From contig JAHIPE010000020.1 in assembly GCA_018894655.1 (NCBI GenBank), positions 1 through 10,467 on the forward strand: a stretch of 10,467 nt of DNA, written 5' to 3'. The position numbers were made by a program, and so were the translations under genes. The stretch's first letter is position 1. The number at the start of each line of letters is the position of its first letter. The stretch comes from Actinomycetota bacterium. GTDB taxonomy: Bacteria > Actinomycetota > Geothermincolia > Fen-727 > Anoxymicrobiaceae. The notes beneath the pieces were generated by a model. That model had not been told where the DNA came from. It did not search any database and was given only the letters and a program-made list of their open reading frames with translations. Shown piece after piece: positions 1 through 6,391 of the stretch.

Positions 1-17
1 GAAACCTGTCCCACCAT

Positions 18-185
18 TAAGTGCCCCGTTCCATAAATACGGTGTCGTATCGAGAGCGCCGAGGCGCCGCTCATGCAAGGCGCGCGACCGAGCTGTACTC
101 TGTGAGTACCGCGAGGGAGCGGAACGCAGCAGGTGCGGATGCATCGACGTTCGAATGCAAGCGTATTTATGGAACGGGGTACTTA
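18..185. repeat. Inverted-repeat-bounded structured element (MITE/REP-like)
   Basis: Two arms of 24 bases, at 18-41 and 162-185, are reverse complements of each other with one mismatch (G23 in the left arm). Both contain the core CCCCGTTCCATAAATACG or its complement. The interior holds a perfect 6-bp hairpin at 95-109 (GTACTC, loop TGT, GAGTAC), a GC-rich near-palindrome around 52-72, and an imperfect palindrome at 141-158. ACCTGT occurs just outside both arms (4-9 and 187-192), which could be a short target duplication or chance. I see no transposase or credible protein in it. It resembles a miniature inverted-repeat element or a REP-type intergenic repeat; a structured RNA is possible. The arms are seen directly and the class is inferred. 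Confidence 0.65.
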
Positions 186-238
186 GACCTGTGGCGGCCG
201 GATGCCGGCTGAGGAACGGTTACGTGTCGCGCCAGGTG

Positions 239-274
239 AAACCGTTCATTTTTCACGGTTAATCGTGGTATAGT
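239..274 (+). promoter_or_regulatory. Candidate promoter and operator of the dehydrogenase/mutase operon
   Basis: TATAGT at 269-274 is preceded by TGG, giving an extended -10 box about 40 bases before the first start codon. No good -35 is visible, only TTCATT at 245-250. The would-be -35 region lies within an inverted repeat, AACCGT at 240-245 and ACGGTT at 255-260 with a 9-base spacer. ACGGTTA also occurs directly upstream at 216-222. A repressor binding there (TetR-type regulators often control acyl-CoA genes) would block the promoter. The regulator is not in this window. Confidence 0.4.
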
Positions 275-315
275 GCGTAAACGAATTCGTATGAGTCGAA
301 CTGGGGGTGAGGTGC

Positions 316-1074
316 ATGTCTCTTGAAGGGAAAGTGGCCCTCGTTACAGGGGGATCTGGGGGGCTGGGCCGGGTCCACGGCCTGGTTCTGGCGAACCTGG
401 GGTGCGACGTGGCGCTGACCGGCAACCGCAACCTGGACAAAGCGGAGAGTGTCGCCGAGGAGATAAGGGATCTGGGGCGAAACGCCATGGGGGTCAAGAT
501 GGACGTCTCCGACCCCGAGGAGGTAAGCCGGGGAGTAGCGGCGGTGTCCGAGGAGTTGGGAGCGATCGACATCCTGGTGAACAACGCCGCCTTCGGCATC
601 GTGCGGGCTACGACCATCGTGAAGATGGACAAGGCGGACTGGGACAAGGACCTCTCGGTCAACCTGACCGGAGCGTTCAACACCATCAAGGCAGTGATGC
701 CGTCGATGGTAGAGAAGAAGTGGGGGCGAATCATCAACGTCTCCTCGGTAACCGGCACCATGGGTGGGTTTGGGCAATGCTCCTACGCCGCCACCAAGGC
801 CGGTATCATCGGCCTCACCAAGACGGTGGCGCTTGAGGGCTCCCGGTACAACATAACCTGCAACGCGGTAGTGCTGGGTGTTTTCGACGGGGGAAGCTTC
901 TACGAGGTCGCAGAGCCATTCCGGGAGAGGATAATCAAGCGGGTCGCCATGCGGCGGGCCGGTGACCCGGAAGAGCTGAGTAACGTGATAGGCTTCCTGG
1001 CCTCGAAGGAGTCCAGCTACGTCACCGGGGATGCCATCGTGGTCGGTGGCGGGATTGACCTGTTCACCTTCTAG
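316..1074 (+). CDS. Short-chain dehydrogenase/reductase, FabG-like (probable 3-hydroxyacyl-CoA dehydrogenase)
   Basis: This 252-residue cytoplasmic oxidoreductase has the usual length of a classical SDR. The dinucleotide-binding motif TGGSGGLG is at residues 11-18, D63-V64 at the adenine pocket, NNAA at 89-92 and the structural Asn at N116. The catalytic set is S144, Y157 and K161 (Y-x3-K). I chose ATG 316 because GGGGGTGA at 303-310 sits 5 bases upstream; a GTG at 307 would add three residues but has a worse binding site. It heads an operon with an acyl-CoA dehydrogenase (53 bases downstream) and a B12-dependent mutase. That context favours interconversion of a 3-hydroxyacyl-CoA and a 3-ketoacyl-CoA over fatty acid synthesis. 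The family is certain; the substrate and NAD versus NADP are inference. Confidence 0.9.
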   Translation: MSLEGKVALVTGGSGGLGRVHGLVLANLGCDVALTGNRNLDKAESVAEEIRDLGRNAMGVKMDVSDPEEVSRGVAAVSEELGAIDILVNNAAFGIVRATTIVKMDKADWDKDLSVNLTGAFNTIKAVMPSMVEKKWGRIINVSSVTGTMGGFGQCSYAATKAGIIGLTKTVALEGSRYNITCNAVVLGVFDGGSFYEVAEPFRERIIKRVAMRRAGDPEELSNVIGFLASKESSYVTGDAIVVGGGIDLFTF

Positions 1075-1127
1075 AGAGAGTAGAGCGAATCGGTACTGGT
1101 AGATGCATAGGCAAGGAGGCTTGTTAG

Positions 1128-2273
1128 ATGGCGTACGAACTTTCCGAGGAGCAGGAAGCCCTTCGCGCACAAATACAACAGATGGCGGTGGAAAAGGTGG
1201 CCCCCCGCGCCGCCGAGATCGACCGGGAGGGAGATTTCCCCTGGGACATGCAGAAGCTGCTGGCCGAGAACGAGCTGTTGGGCCTGTCCATCCCCGAGGA
1301 GTACGGGGGATCCGGCGCGTCTCTCCTGTCCAACTGCATCGTTGCCGAGGAATTGGCCCGCGCCTGCGCCACCACATCTCTCATATTCGTGGTCCAAAAG
1401 CTGGCGGCCTATCCCATAGTGCTTGCCGGCTCCGAGGAGATTAAGCAGAAGTACCTGCCCCCGTTGGCTCGGGGTGAAGTGCTTGCCGCCTTCTGCCTCA
1501 CCGAGCGGGGCGCCGGCTCCGACGCAGCCGCCACCAAGACGACAGCGGTTGAGACCGACGACGGTTACCTGCTGAACGGGGAAAAGTGCTTCATCACCAA
1601 CGGGAGCATCGCGGACACGTTCTCAACGTTCACCATGACTGATATCGACAGGGGTGTAAGGGGCATCAGCGCGTTCGTGGTGGAGAAGGAGTTCCCCGGG
1701 TTTTCCGTGGGGCCCGTGGAGGACAAGATGGGCCTCAGGGGCGCCCAGGTCTCCGAGGTGAAGTTCGAGGACTGCCTGGTGCCTAAAGAGAACATGCTTG
1801 GCGAGCGGGGGTCCGGCTTCATCACCGCCATGAAGACGCTGGACAGTTCCCGCCCTCTGGTGGGGGCCCAGGCGGTGGGCATCGCCCAGGGCGCCCTGGA
1901 CGTGGCGGTGGGCTGGGCCAGGGAGAGAGAGCAGTTCGGGAGCTCGATAGGAAAGCTCCAGGGCATCCAGTTCATGCTGGCCGACATGAAGACCAGGGTG
2001 GAGGCCGCCCGCCAGCTTGTCTACCGCTCGGCTACACTATGCGACAATAATGACCCCGAACTGTCCTTGTTCTCGGCCATGTCCAAGCTCTTCGCCAGCG
2101 ACATGGCGATGAGCGTCACCGCCGACGCGGTCCAGGTCCTGGGTGGTTACGGTTACATGAAGGACCAGCCCCTGGAGCGGATGATGCGCGACGCCAAGGT
2201 GACACAGATATACGAGGGGACCAACCAGGTCCAGCGAGTGGTCGTAGCCCGAAGACTGTTGGGCAAGCTGTAA
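1128..2273 (+). CDS. Acyl-CoA dehydrogenase
   Basis: This 381-residue flavoprotein has the normal length for short/medium-chain acyl-CoA dehydrogenases, which oxidise an acyl-CoA to the trans-2-enoyl-CoA and pass electrons to electron transfer flavoprotein. The family signature CLTERGAGSD lies at residues 123-132. The FAD/substrate-contacting W/F-I-T stretch appears as CFITNGS at 154-160. The C-terminal DAVQVLGGYGY is at 333-343 and the catalytic base is E363 in IYEGTNQ. Residues 239-256 (DSSRP followed by GAQAVGIAQG) match the usual DxxR helix. AAGGAGG at 1113-1119 lies 8 bases before ATG 1128, so the start is secure. The mutase gene follows 24 bases after the stop. Chain length or branch preference cannot be read; the context suggests a branched or rearranged substrate. 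Confidence 0.93.
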   Translation: MAYELSEEQEALRAQIQQMAVEKVAPRAAEIDREGDFPWDMQKLLAENELLGLSIPEEYGGSGASLLSNCIVAEELARACATTSLIFVVQKLAAYPIVLAGSEEIKQKYLPPLARGEVLAAFCLTERGAGSDAAATKTTAVETDDGYLLNGEKCFITNGSIADTFSTFTMTDIDRGVRGISAFVVEKEFPGFSVGPVEDKMGLRGAQVSEVKFEDCLVPKENMLGERGSGFITAMKTLDSSRPLVGAQAVGIAQGALDVAVGWAREREQFGSSIGKLQGIQFMLADMKTRVEAARQLVYRSATLCDNNDPELSLFSAMSKLFASDMAMSVTADAVQVLGGYGYMKDQPLERMMRDAKVTQIYEGTNQVQRVVVARRLLGKL

Positions 2274-2297
2274 GCGCTTTCAAGGAGTTAGTGGGCT

Positions 2298-3971
2298 ATG
2301 GAGGAAAGCAAGAAGATAGCGGAAGAAGAAGAGAAGTGGCGGCTCCGGACGGAAAGCGGGAGGGAGCGCAAGGACCGGTTTGAGAGCGACGCAGGCATCG
2401 GGCTCAAGAGCCTCTACACCCCCAACGACGTCCAAAGCGTGGAGTACCTCCGCGACGTCGGCTTCCCCGGCCAGCCGCCTTACACCCGGGGGGTCTACCC
2501 CAACATGTACCGGGGAAGGCTGTGGACCATCCGGATGTTCTCCGGCTTCGGGACCCCGGAGGAGACCAATAAGCGCTGGAAGATGCTGCACGAAGAGGGG
2601 GAGACCGGCTTCAGCGCGGCGGTGGACTCCCTTACGTTCGCCGGCGTGGACCCGGACGATCCAATCGACTGGCTGGAGGCGGAGGTTGGCAAGGAGGGGG
2701 TGCCGCTGTACTCCATAAGGGGCATGGAGACGCTGGTGGAAGGCCTCCCCATCGACGACATGAGCGTGGCGCTGGTGGTGGAGCCGGTGACCTCCGCGGC
2801 GGTGACCTCGATGTACTTCAACGTGGCCAGGGAGCGGGGAATCCCCATGGACCAGTTGCGGGGCACCACCCAGAACGACATCCTCACCATGACCATCGGT
2901 TACGTCCCCTGGCACTCCCTTGGGCCCGATGAGCTTCTCAAGCTGGCCTGCGACCTCATCGAGTACTGCACCCCCATGGGAGAGGCCCCCAAGTGGAACC
3001 CGGTCAACTTCACCTGCTACAACTATCGTGAGGGGGGCATCGACGCGGTGCAGGAGATCGCGTTCGGGCTGGCCAACGCGGTGGCCCATATAGATGAACT
3101 GCTGTCCAGAGGCTGGAAGATAGATGACTTCGCGTTCAGGCTGGCCTTCCACCTCGCCGCGCAGAGGGACTTCTTCGAGGAGATAGCCAAGTACCGCGCC
3201 GCCCGAAGACTGTGGTACCGCCTGATGACCGAGAGGTACGAGGCCGAAGACCCGGTATCCAAGCAATTCCGCTTCCACGTCCAGACGGCTGGAAGCTCCC
3301 TGTCCGCCCAGCAGCCGATGGTGAACATCATGCGCACCGCCTACCAGGGCCTGGAGGCGGTGCTGGGCGGCTGCCAGTCACTGCACACCAACTCCTTCGA
3401 CGAGGCGGTCTGCCTTCCCAGCGAGGAAGCGGTGCTCCTCGCCGTGCGTACCCAGCAGTTGATGCGGGAGGAGACCGGTGTAGCCGACGTGATAGACCCC
3501 CTGGGGGGCTCCTACTACGTGGAAGCGCTGACCGAGGAGCTGGAACACCGGATATGGGAGTACTTCGGGAGAATCGAGGACGCCGGGGGCATTGTGGAAG
3601 CTTTGAAGAGCGGCTGGCTGTACAAGGAGATGAACAAGGCGTTCGATAGGAGAAGGAAAGCGGTCGAATCGGGTGAGGAAAAGGTCATCGGGGTCAACTG
3701 CTTCGTGATGGAAGACGAGGAGCCCCATCCTCCTTTCAGGACCAACCCGGAGGCGGCCCGGATAGAGATTGAACGGCTCGAGAAGCTACGGGCCGAACGG
3801 GACAACGCCAGGGTCGGCAAGTTGCTGGACGGACTCAAGACGGTTTGCGAGACCCGCGAGAACGTGATGCCTGTTGTAATGGAGCTGACCCGGGAGGGCG
3901 CCACCATCGGCGAGATAACCAACACGTTCCGCGACATGTGGGGGCTCTGGGATGTCCCCATGATGGGATAG
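2298..3971 (+). CDS. B12-dependent acyl-CoA mutase, large (catalytic) subunit, with noncanonical active site
   Basis: At 557 residues this matches large subunits of split methylmalonyl-CoA-mutase-family enzymes, which rearrange acyl-CoA carbon skeletons by a radical mechanism. The CoA/substrate barrel is clear: YPNMYRGRLWTIR at 67-79, GTTQNDIL at 189-196, RFHVQT at 325-330, GGCQSLHTN at 357-365 and DPLGGSYYVE at 400-409. Compared from memory with Propionibacterium methylmalonyl-CoA mutase, Tyr89 is Phe81, Arg207 is Tyr202 and His244 is Asn242. PKWN at 231-234 anchors the last alignment. Isobutyryl-CoA mutase has Phe, Gln, His at these positions, and 2-hydroxyisobutyryl-CoA mutase has Ile plus an Asp that is Ala108 here. 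So it is probably neither a true methylmalonyl-CoA mutase nor one of those. AAGGAG at 2282-2287 supports ATG 2298. The cobalamin domain is supplied by the gene 55 bases downstream. Confidence 0.93.
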   Translation: MEESKKIAEEEEKWRLRTESGRERKDRFESDAGIGLKSLYTPNDVQSVEYLRDVGFPGQPPYTRGVYPNMYRGRLWTIRMFSGFGTPEETNKRWKMLHEEGETGFSAAVDSLTFAGVDPDDPIDWLEAEVGKEGVPLYSIRGMETLVEGLPIDDMSVALVVEPVTSAAVTSMYFNVARERGIPMDQLRGTTQNDILTMTIGYVPWHSLGPDELLKLACDLIEYCTPMGEAPKWNPVNFTCYNYREGGIDAVQEIAFGLANAVAHIDELLSRGWKIDDFAFRLAFHLAAQRDFFEEIAKYRAARRLWYRLMTERYEAEDPVSKQFRFHVQTAGSSLSAQQPMVNIMRTAYQGLEAVLGGCQSLHTNSFDEAVCLPSEEAVLLAVRTQQLMREETGVADVIDPLGGSYYVEALTEELEHRIWEYFGRIEDAGGIVEALKSGWLYKEMNKAFDRRRKAVESGEEKVIGVNCFVMEDEEPHPPFRTNPEAARIEIERLEKLRAERDNARVGKLLDGLKTVCETRENVMPVVMELTREGATIGEITNTFRDMWGLWDVPMMG

Positions 3972-3988
3972 GATCCCGCGGCGGGTCC
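3971..3988 (+). other. Intercistronic hairpin between the mutase subunit genes
   Basis: GGATCCC and CGGGTCC flank a GCGG loop, giving a 7-bp stem with one G-T pair that begins at the last base of the large-subunit stop codon. No T tract follows, so it is unlikely to be a terminator. It could influence mRNA processing or the ratio of the two subunits, or be a by-product of high GC content. Confidence 0.3.
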
Positions 3989-4026
3989 TCCGGCGGTCCG
4001 GCCGCACGCGTTCGAGGGGGGTCGAG

Positions 4027-4425
4027 GTGGAAAAAAGAAAGATAAGGGTGCTTCTGTTCAAGCCGGGTATCGACGGCCACTGGCGAGGGATACTGACCGT
4101 CTCCCGCGCCCTGACCGAGGCGGGGATGGAGGTCATCTTCGAGGGGTTCGAGACGGTGGACACCATCGTCGAGGCGGCGCTGCAGGAGGACGTGGACGTC
4201 ATCGGCTGCAGCGTCCACTCCGGGGCGCACTACGAGTGGAACAGGAAGCTCAATGAGACCCTTGTCAAGAAAGGTATCCGTCGGAACTTCCTGGTGATTA
4301 TCGGCGGAGCCATCCCCCACGCAGACCACGAAGCCCTCCAGGGAGAAGGCGCCGACGCCTGCTTCAGCCCGGGCACCGATACCCGCGACGTAGTCCGTTT
4401 CATCGAAGAGAACGTGGACCGCTAG
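4027..4425 (+). CDS. B12-dependent acyl-CoA mutase, small (cobalamin-binding) subunit
   Basis: This 132-residue protein is a stand-alone B12-binding domain, as expected for the small subunit of a split acyl-CoA mutase. The base-off/His-on motif is present as KPGIDGHWRG at 12-21. Lys12, Asp16 and cobalt-ligating His18 correspond to the Lys604-Asp608-His610 triad of methylmalonyl-CoA mutase. The second motif, normally SxL before SGAH, is S-V-H here, so the Leu is a His. IIGGAIPHAD supplies the Gly-Gly motif and SPGTDTRDVV the C-terminal segment. The start is GTG 4027, with GAGGGGGG at 4014-4021 five bases upstream. It should pair with the large subunit to carry adenosylcobalamin. No MeaB-type chaperone or epimerase gene is in the window. 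Confidence 0.92.
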   Translation: MEKRKIRVLLFKPGIDGHWRGILTVSRALTEAGMEVIFEGFETVDTIVEAALQEDVDVIGCSVHSGAHYEWNRKLNETLVKKGIRRNFLVIIGGAIPHADHEALQGEGADACFSPGTDTRDVVRFIEENVDR

Positions 4426-4429
4426 ACTC

Positions 4430-4852
4430 TCAACCGCTCCTTGGCCTGAAAGCCAGGGAAGTTACCGTTTCCTCACCTTCCCCGCGGCGCAGAAACTCCA
4501 CCTCCAGTGGAGTTCCCACCTTGATGGTATCGGGATTTCCGGCATCTACGCCCTCGATGCGAGCCACAACCCTCGGCCCTTCCTCCAGCTTCACCACCCC
4601 TGTGCAGTAGGGGTTTTTTCGATTGTAGCCCTGCTCCCCCATGAAGGAGGGGCCTATAAATATGCAGGTGAAGGCAGCCAGTTCGCCCTCCCCTTTCATC
4701 TTGTGCCATTCCATCTCGCTTCTGTGACATTCAAAACAGAAATGGCGGGGGGGGGCGTAGAGCTGTCCGCATTTCTTGCATCTCGAGCCCATCAGCTTCT
4801 CTTCATCAATGAACCGGTAATACGAGATGTCACTCAAAGGCCGCTCTTCCAT
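4430..4852 (-). CDS. DUF35 zinc-ribbon/OB-fold protein, thiolase partner
   Basis: A 140-residue protein with an N-terminal rubredoxin-like zinc ribbon (CKKC followed eleven residues later by CFEC, residues 25-42 or so) and a C-terminal OB-fold. Proteins of this family act with thiolase-type enzymes: in archaeal thiolase/HMG-CoA synthase complexes, in acyltransferases such as PhlACB, and in steroid side-chain aldolases. The start is ATG 4852, four bases after the thiolase stop, with AAGGAG at 4861-4866 inside the thiolase 3' end; translational coupling is likely. A longer reading frame from 4918 would overlap the thiolase and has no reason to be used. The stop lies 4 bases from that of the convergent mutase subunit gene. 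Confidence 0.9.
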   Translation of the reverse strand: MEERPLSDISYYRFIDEEKLMGSRCKKCGQLYAPPRHFCFECHRSEMEWHKMKGEGELAAFTCIFIGPSFMGEQGYNRKNPYCTGVVKLEEGPRVVARIEGVDAGNPDTIKVGTPLEVEFLRRGEGEETVTSLAFRPRSG

Positions 4853-4856
4853 CGCC

Positions 4857-6122
4857 TTATCTCCTTTCCAGAATGGTGAACGTGCAGGTGCCGCCGGTTC
4901 CTCCCAGGTTCTGGGCACCTCCGACGCGAAGATCCCTTCCGGGGATTTGCCTTTCGCCCGCCTCTTCTCTCAACTGCTTCCATACTTCAAACATCTGGGC
5001 TACACCCGTCGCTCCAACGGGGTGACCCTTGCACTTGAGCCCTCCAGAAGTATTAATCGGCATGGGGCCATCCAGCTTCGTCGCTCCTTCGGCCACCGCC
5101 TTATAACCTTCTCCCGGCTTGAAAAACCCGAGATCCTCTATGTGGATGAGCTCCGCTATGCTGAAGCAATCATGCACCTCCGAGAACTGGATGTCCTTGG
5201 GCTCAAGCCCGGACATCGCGTAGGCCTCGGCGGCCGCATGCTTGTTCGCCTCGAAGGAGGTCAAGCTGGGCGAAGCGTGTAAGGCCCTCCCGCTTCCCTG
5301 TCCCATTCCCGCCATGTATATGGGTTTGTCCGTGAACTCCCCGGCCATGTCCTCCGCGACCAGCAGCATGCAACTTGCCCCGTCGCTTATCGGGCAGCAG
5401 TCATAGAGAAACATCGGCCAGGCGACCGGCGGGTTGAATCTTGGATCCCCGAGGGCCTCCTTTTCACTCCCCCAGCTTGGAACGGGCTTCCCCCTCTCCT
5501 CGGCCTTCTTTATCTTCGCCTGCATCAAGTCGGCTATCGTCTTGTTGAACTGGGCTTTGGGGTTCAAAGGGGCGTTGTTGTGGCTCTTTATGGTGATGTT
5601 CATAAGATCCTCTCGCGTTGCCCCGTATTTATCAAAATACGCTGTCGCCAGAGCCCCGAAAACGCCGGGGAATGTAAACGCCGCGGCCCCCTCATAGGGG
5701 GAGGTAGCCAGCGCCAGGCCTTCCGTGACTTCCTCGGTGGTACACTTGGACATCTCCTCCACGCCACCGACCAGGACTACGTCGTAGAGCCCGGAGGCTA
5801 TAGCCATAACGCCGTCTCTGAAGGCAAGAGTGCTTGCCGCGCACGCGCCTTCCGTCCTGGTTGCCGCCCTGGGCGCCAGGCCCAGCAGATCGGATATTAT
5901 GGGTCCCCAGTGGGCTTGATGGACAAAGAAATCATTGCTGAAATTGCCTATCCACATAGCCTCAATCCGCTCGGGATCGATGCCTTTGTCCACCGAGGAG
6001 AGCATCTCTTTGAATGCTTCCGCAAACAGGTCTTTGGAGTCCTTGTCCTCGAACATGCCGAACTTCGACATCCCCGCCCCAACGATGGCGACTCCTCTTC
6101 CAAGCTCTCTCTTTTCCGGCAT
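4857..6122 (-). CDS. Thiolase (acetyl-CoA acetyltransferase, SCP2/archaeal type)
   Basis: This 421-residue thiolase-fold enzyme is predicted to cleave a 3-ketoacyl-CoA with CoA or to condense two acyl-CoAs. Nucleophile C94 sits in EGACAAS (91-97), H317 in VHDCF (316-320, the SCP2-type replacement of NEAF) and H367 in KGHPVGATG (365-373). The C-terminal glycine loop is GGTGGTCTF at 407-415. With Cys and both His present it should be a true thiolase rather than an Ltp2-type aldolase, which lacks the Cys. The start is ATG 6122, with AAGGAGG at 6130-6136 seven bases upstream. It pairs with the coupled DUF35 gene, as in archaeal-type acetoacetyl-CoA thiolases. Together with the upstream acetoacetate ligase-like gene it could convert acetoacetate to two acetyl-CoA. 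Confidence 0.92.
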   Translation of the reverse strand: MPEKRELGRGVAIVGAGMSKFGMFEDKDSKDLFAEAFKEMLSSVDKGIDPERIEAMWIGNFSNDFFVHQAHWGPIISDLLGLAPRAATRTEGACAASTLAFRDGVMAIASGLYDVVLVGGVEEMSKCTTEEVTEGLALATSPYEGAAAFTFPGVFGALATAYFDKYGATREDLMNITIKSHNNAPLNPKAQFNKTIADLMQAKIKKAEERGKPVPSWGSEKEALGDPRFNPPVAWPMFLYDCCPISDGASCMLLVAEDMAGEFTDKPIYMAGMGQGSGRALHASPSLTSFEANKHAAAEAYAMSGLEPKDIQFSEVHDCFSIAELIHIEDLGFFKPGEGYKAVAEGATKLDGPMPINTSGGLKCKGHPVGATGVAQMFEVWKQLREEAGERQIPGRDLRVGGAQNLGGTGGTCTFTILERR

Positions 6123-6162
6123 CTTACAACCTCCTTAAAACATCAAAGTTTCAACCCGGTAA

Positions 6163-6196
6163 CGCCGGCCATTATGCTATGTCCTCGAGGCCGGCG
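6163..6196 (-). other. GC-rich inverted repeat upstream of the thiolase
   Basis: CGCCGGCC at 6163-6170 and GGCCGGCG at 6189-6196 form a perfect 8-bp inverted repeat with an 18-base spacer, 41 bases before the thiolase start in its direction of transcription. It could be an operator or a leader hairpin. No T tract follows it on the minus strand. Confidence 0.4.
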
Positions 6197-6226
6197 GCGC
6201 AAACTCGATCATCCCACCCCAAGTCC

Positions 6227-6350
6227 CTTGAGGGGCGACAATCCTGTCGCCCTCCGGCCCTCACCAACCAACTTGAGGGGCGACAATCCTGTCGCCCTCC
6301 GGCCCTCACCAACCAACTTGAGGGGCGACAATCCTGTCGCCCTCCGGCCC
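6227..6350. repeat. Three tandem 45-bp repeats, each with a hairpin
   Basis: Units begin at 6227, 6272 and 6317. The first two are 45 bases and identical; the third is identical over its first 34 bases. Each contains GGGCGACA, loop ATCC, TGTCGCCC, an 8-bp perfect stem. The array fills the 269-bp gap between ligase and thiolase in the minus-strand operon. No coding function is likely: because 45 is divisible by 3, reading through it gives a 15-residue repeat in any open frame, which is an artefact. A dispersed intergenic palindrome that has amplified locally, or a set of mRNA-stabilising or attenuating stem-loops, are the main options. Confidence 0.85.
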
Positions 6351-6351
6351 C

Positions 6352-6372
6352 GGGGAGGTTGAGAACCTCCCC
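6352..6372 (-). terminator. Strong hairpin just downstream of the ligase gene
   Basis: GGGGAGGTT, loop GAG, AACCTCCCC form a perfect 9-bp stem beginning 19 bases after the stop of the minus-strand ligase gene. There is no T tract on either side, so it is not a textbook intrinsic terminator. It could protect the ligase transcript's 3' end or partly separate its expression from the thiolase. CCCCTCAAG at 6369-6377 also complements the CTTGAGGGG that starts the third 45-bp repeat, so a larger alternative fold exists. Confidence 0.4.
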
Positions 6373-6391
6373 TCAAGGGTGGTGGGCGGCT

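Noticed and set aside
21..212. 63-codon plus-strand ORF
   Set aside because: It coincides with the inverted-repeat element, is Arg/Ala-rich, lacks a ribosome binding site and resembles no protein.
259..1377. 372-codon open frame on the minus strand
   Set aside because: It is antisense to the SDR and the start of the acyl-CoA dehydrogenase, both of which have full family motifs. Its Gly/Arg/Pro/His-rich product has no recognisable domain; long shadow frames are expected in GC-rich DNA.
2280..3278. 332-codon open frame on the minus strand
   Set aside because: It lies entirely opposite the well-supported mutase gene and encodes a low-complexity His/Gly/Pro-rich sequence.
2298..4425. Ordinary methylmalonyl-CoA mutase of the propionate pathway
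   Set aside because: The carboxylate-binding Arg and the Tyr and His of that enzyme are replaced, and no epimerase, carboxylase or MeaB gene accompanies it.
6227..6350. CRISPR array
   Set aside because: The repeats are contiguous 45-bp tandem units with no unique spacers and no cas genes nearby.
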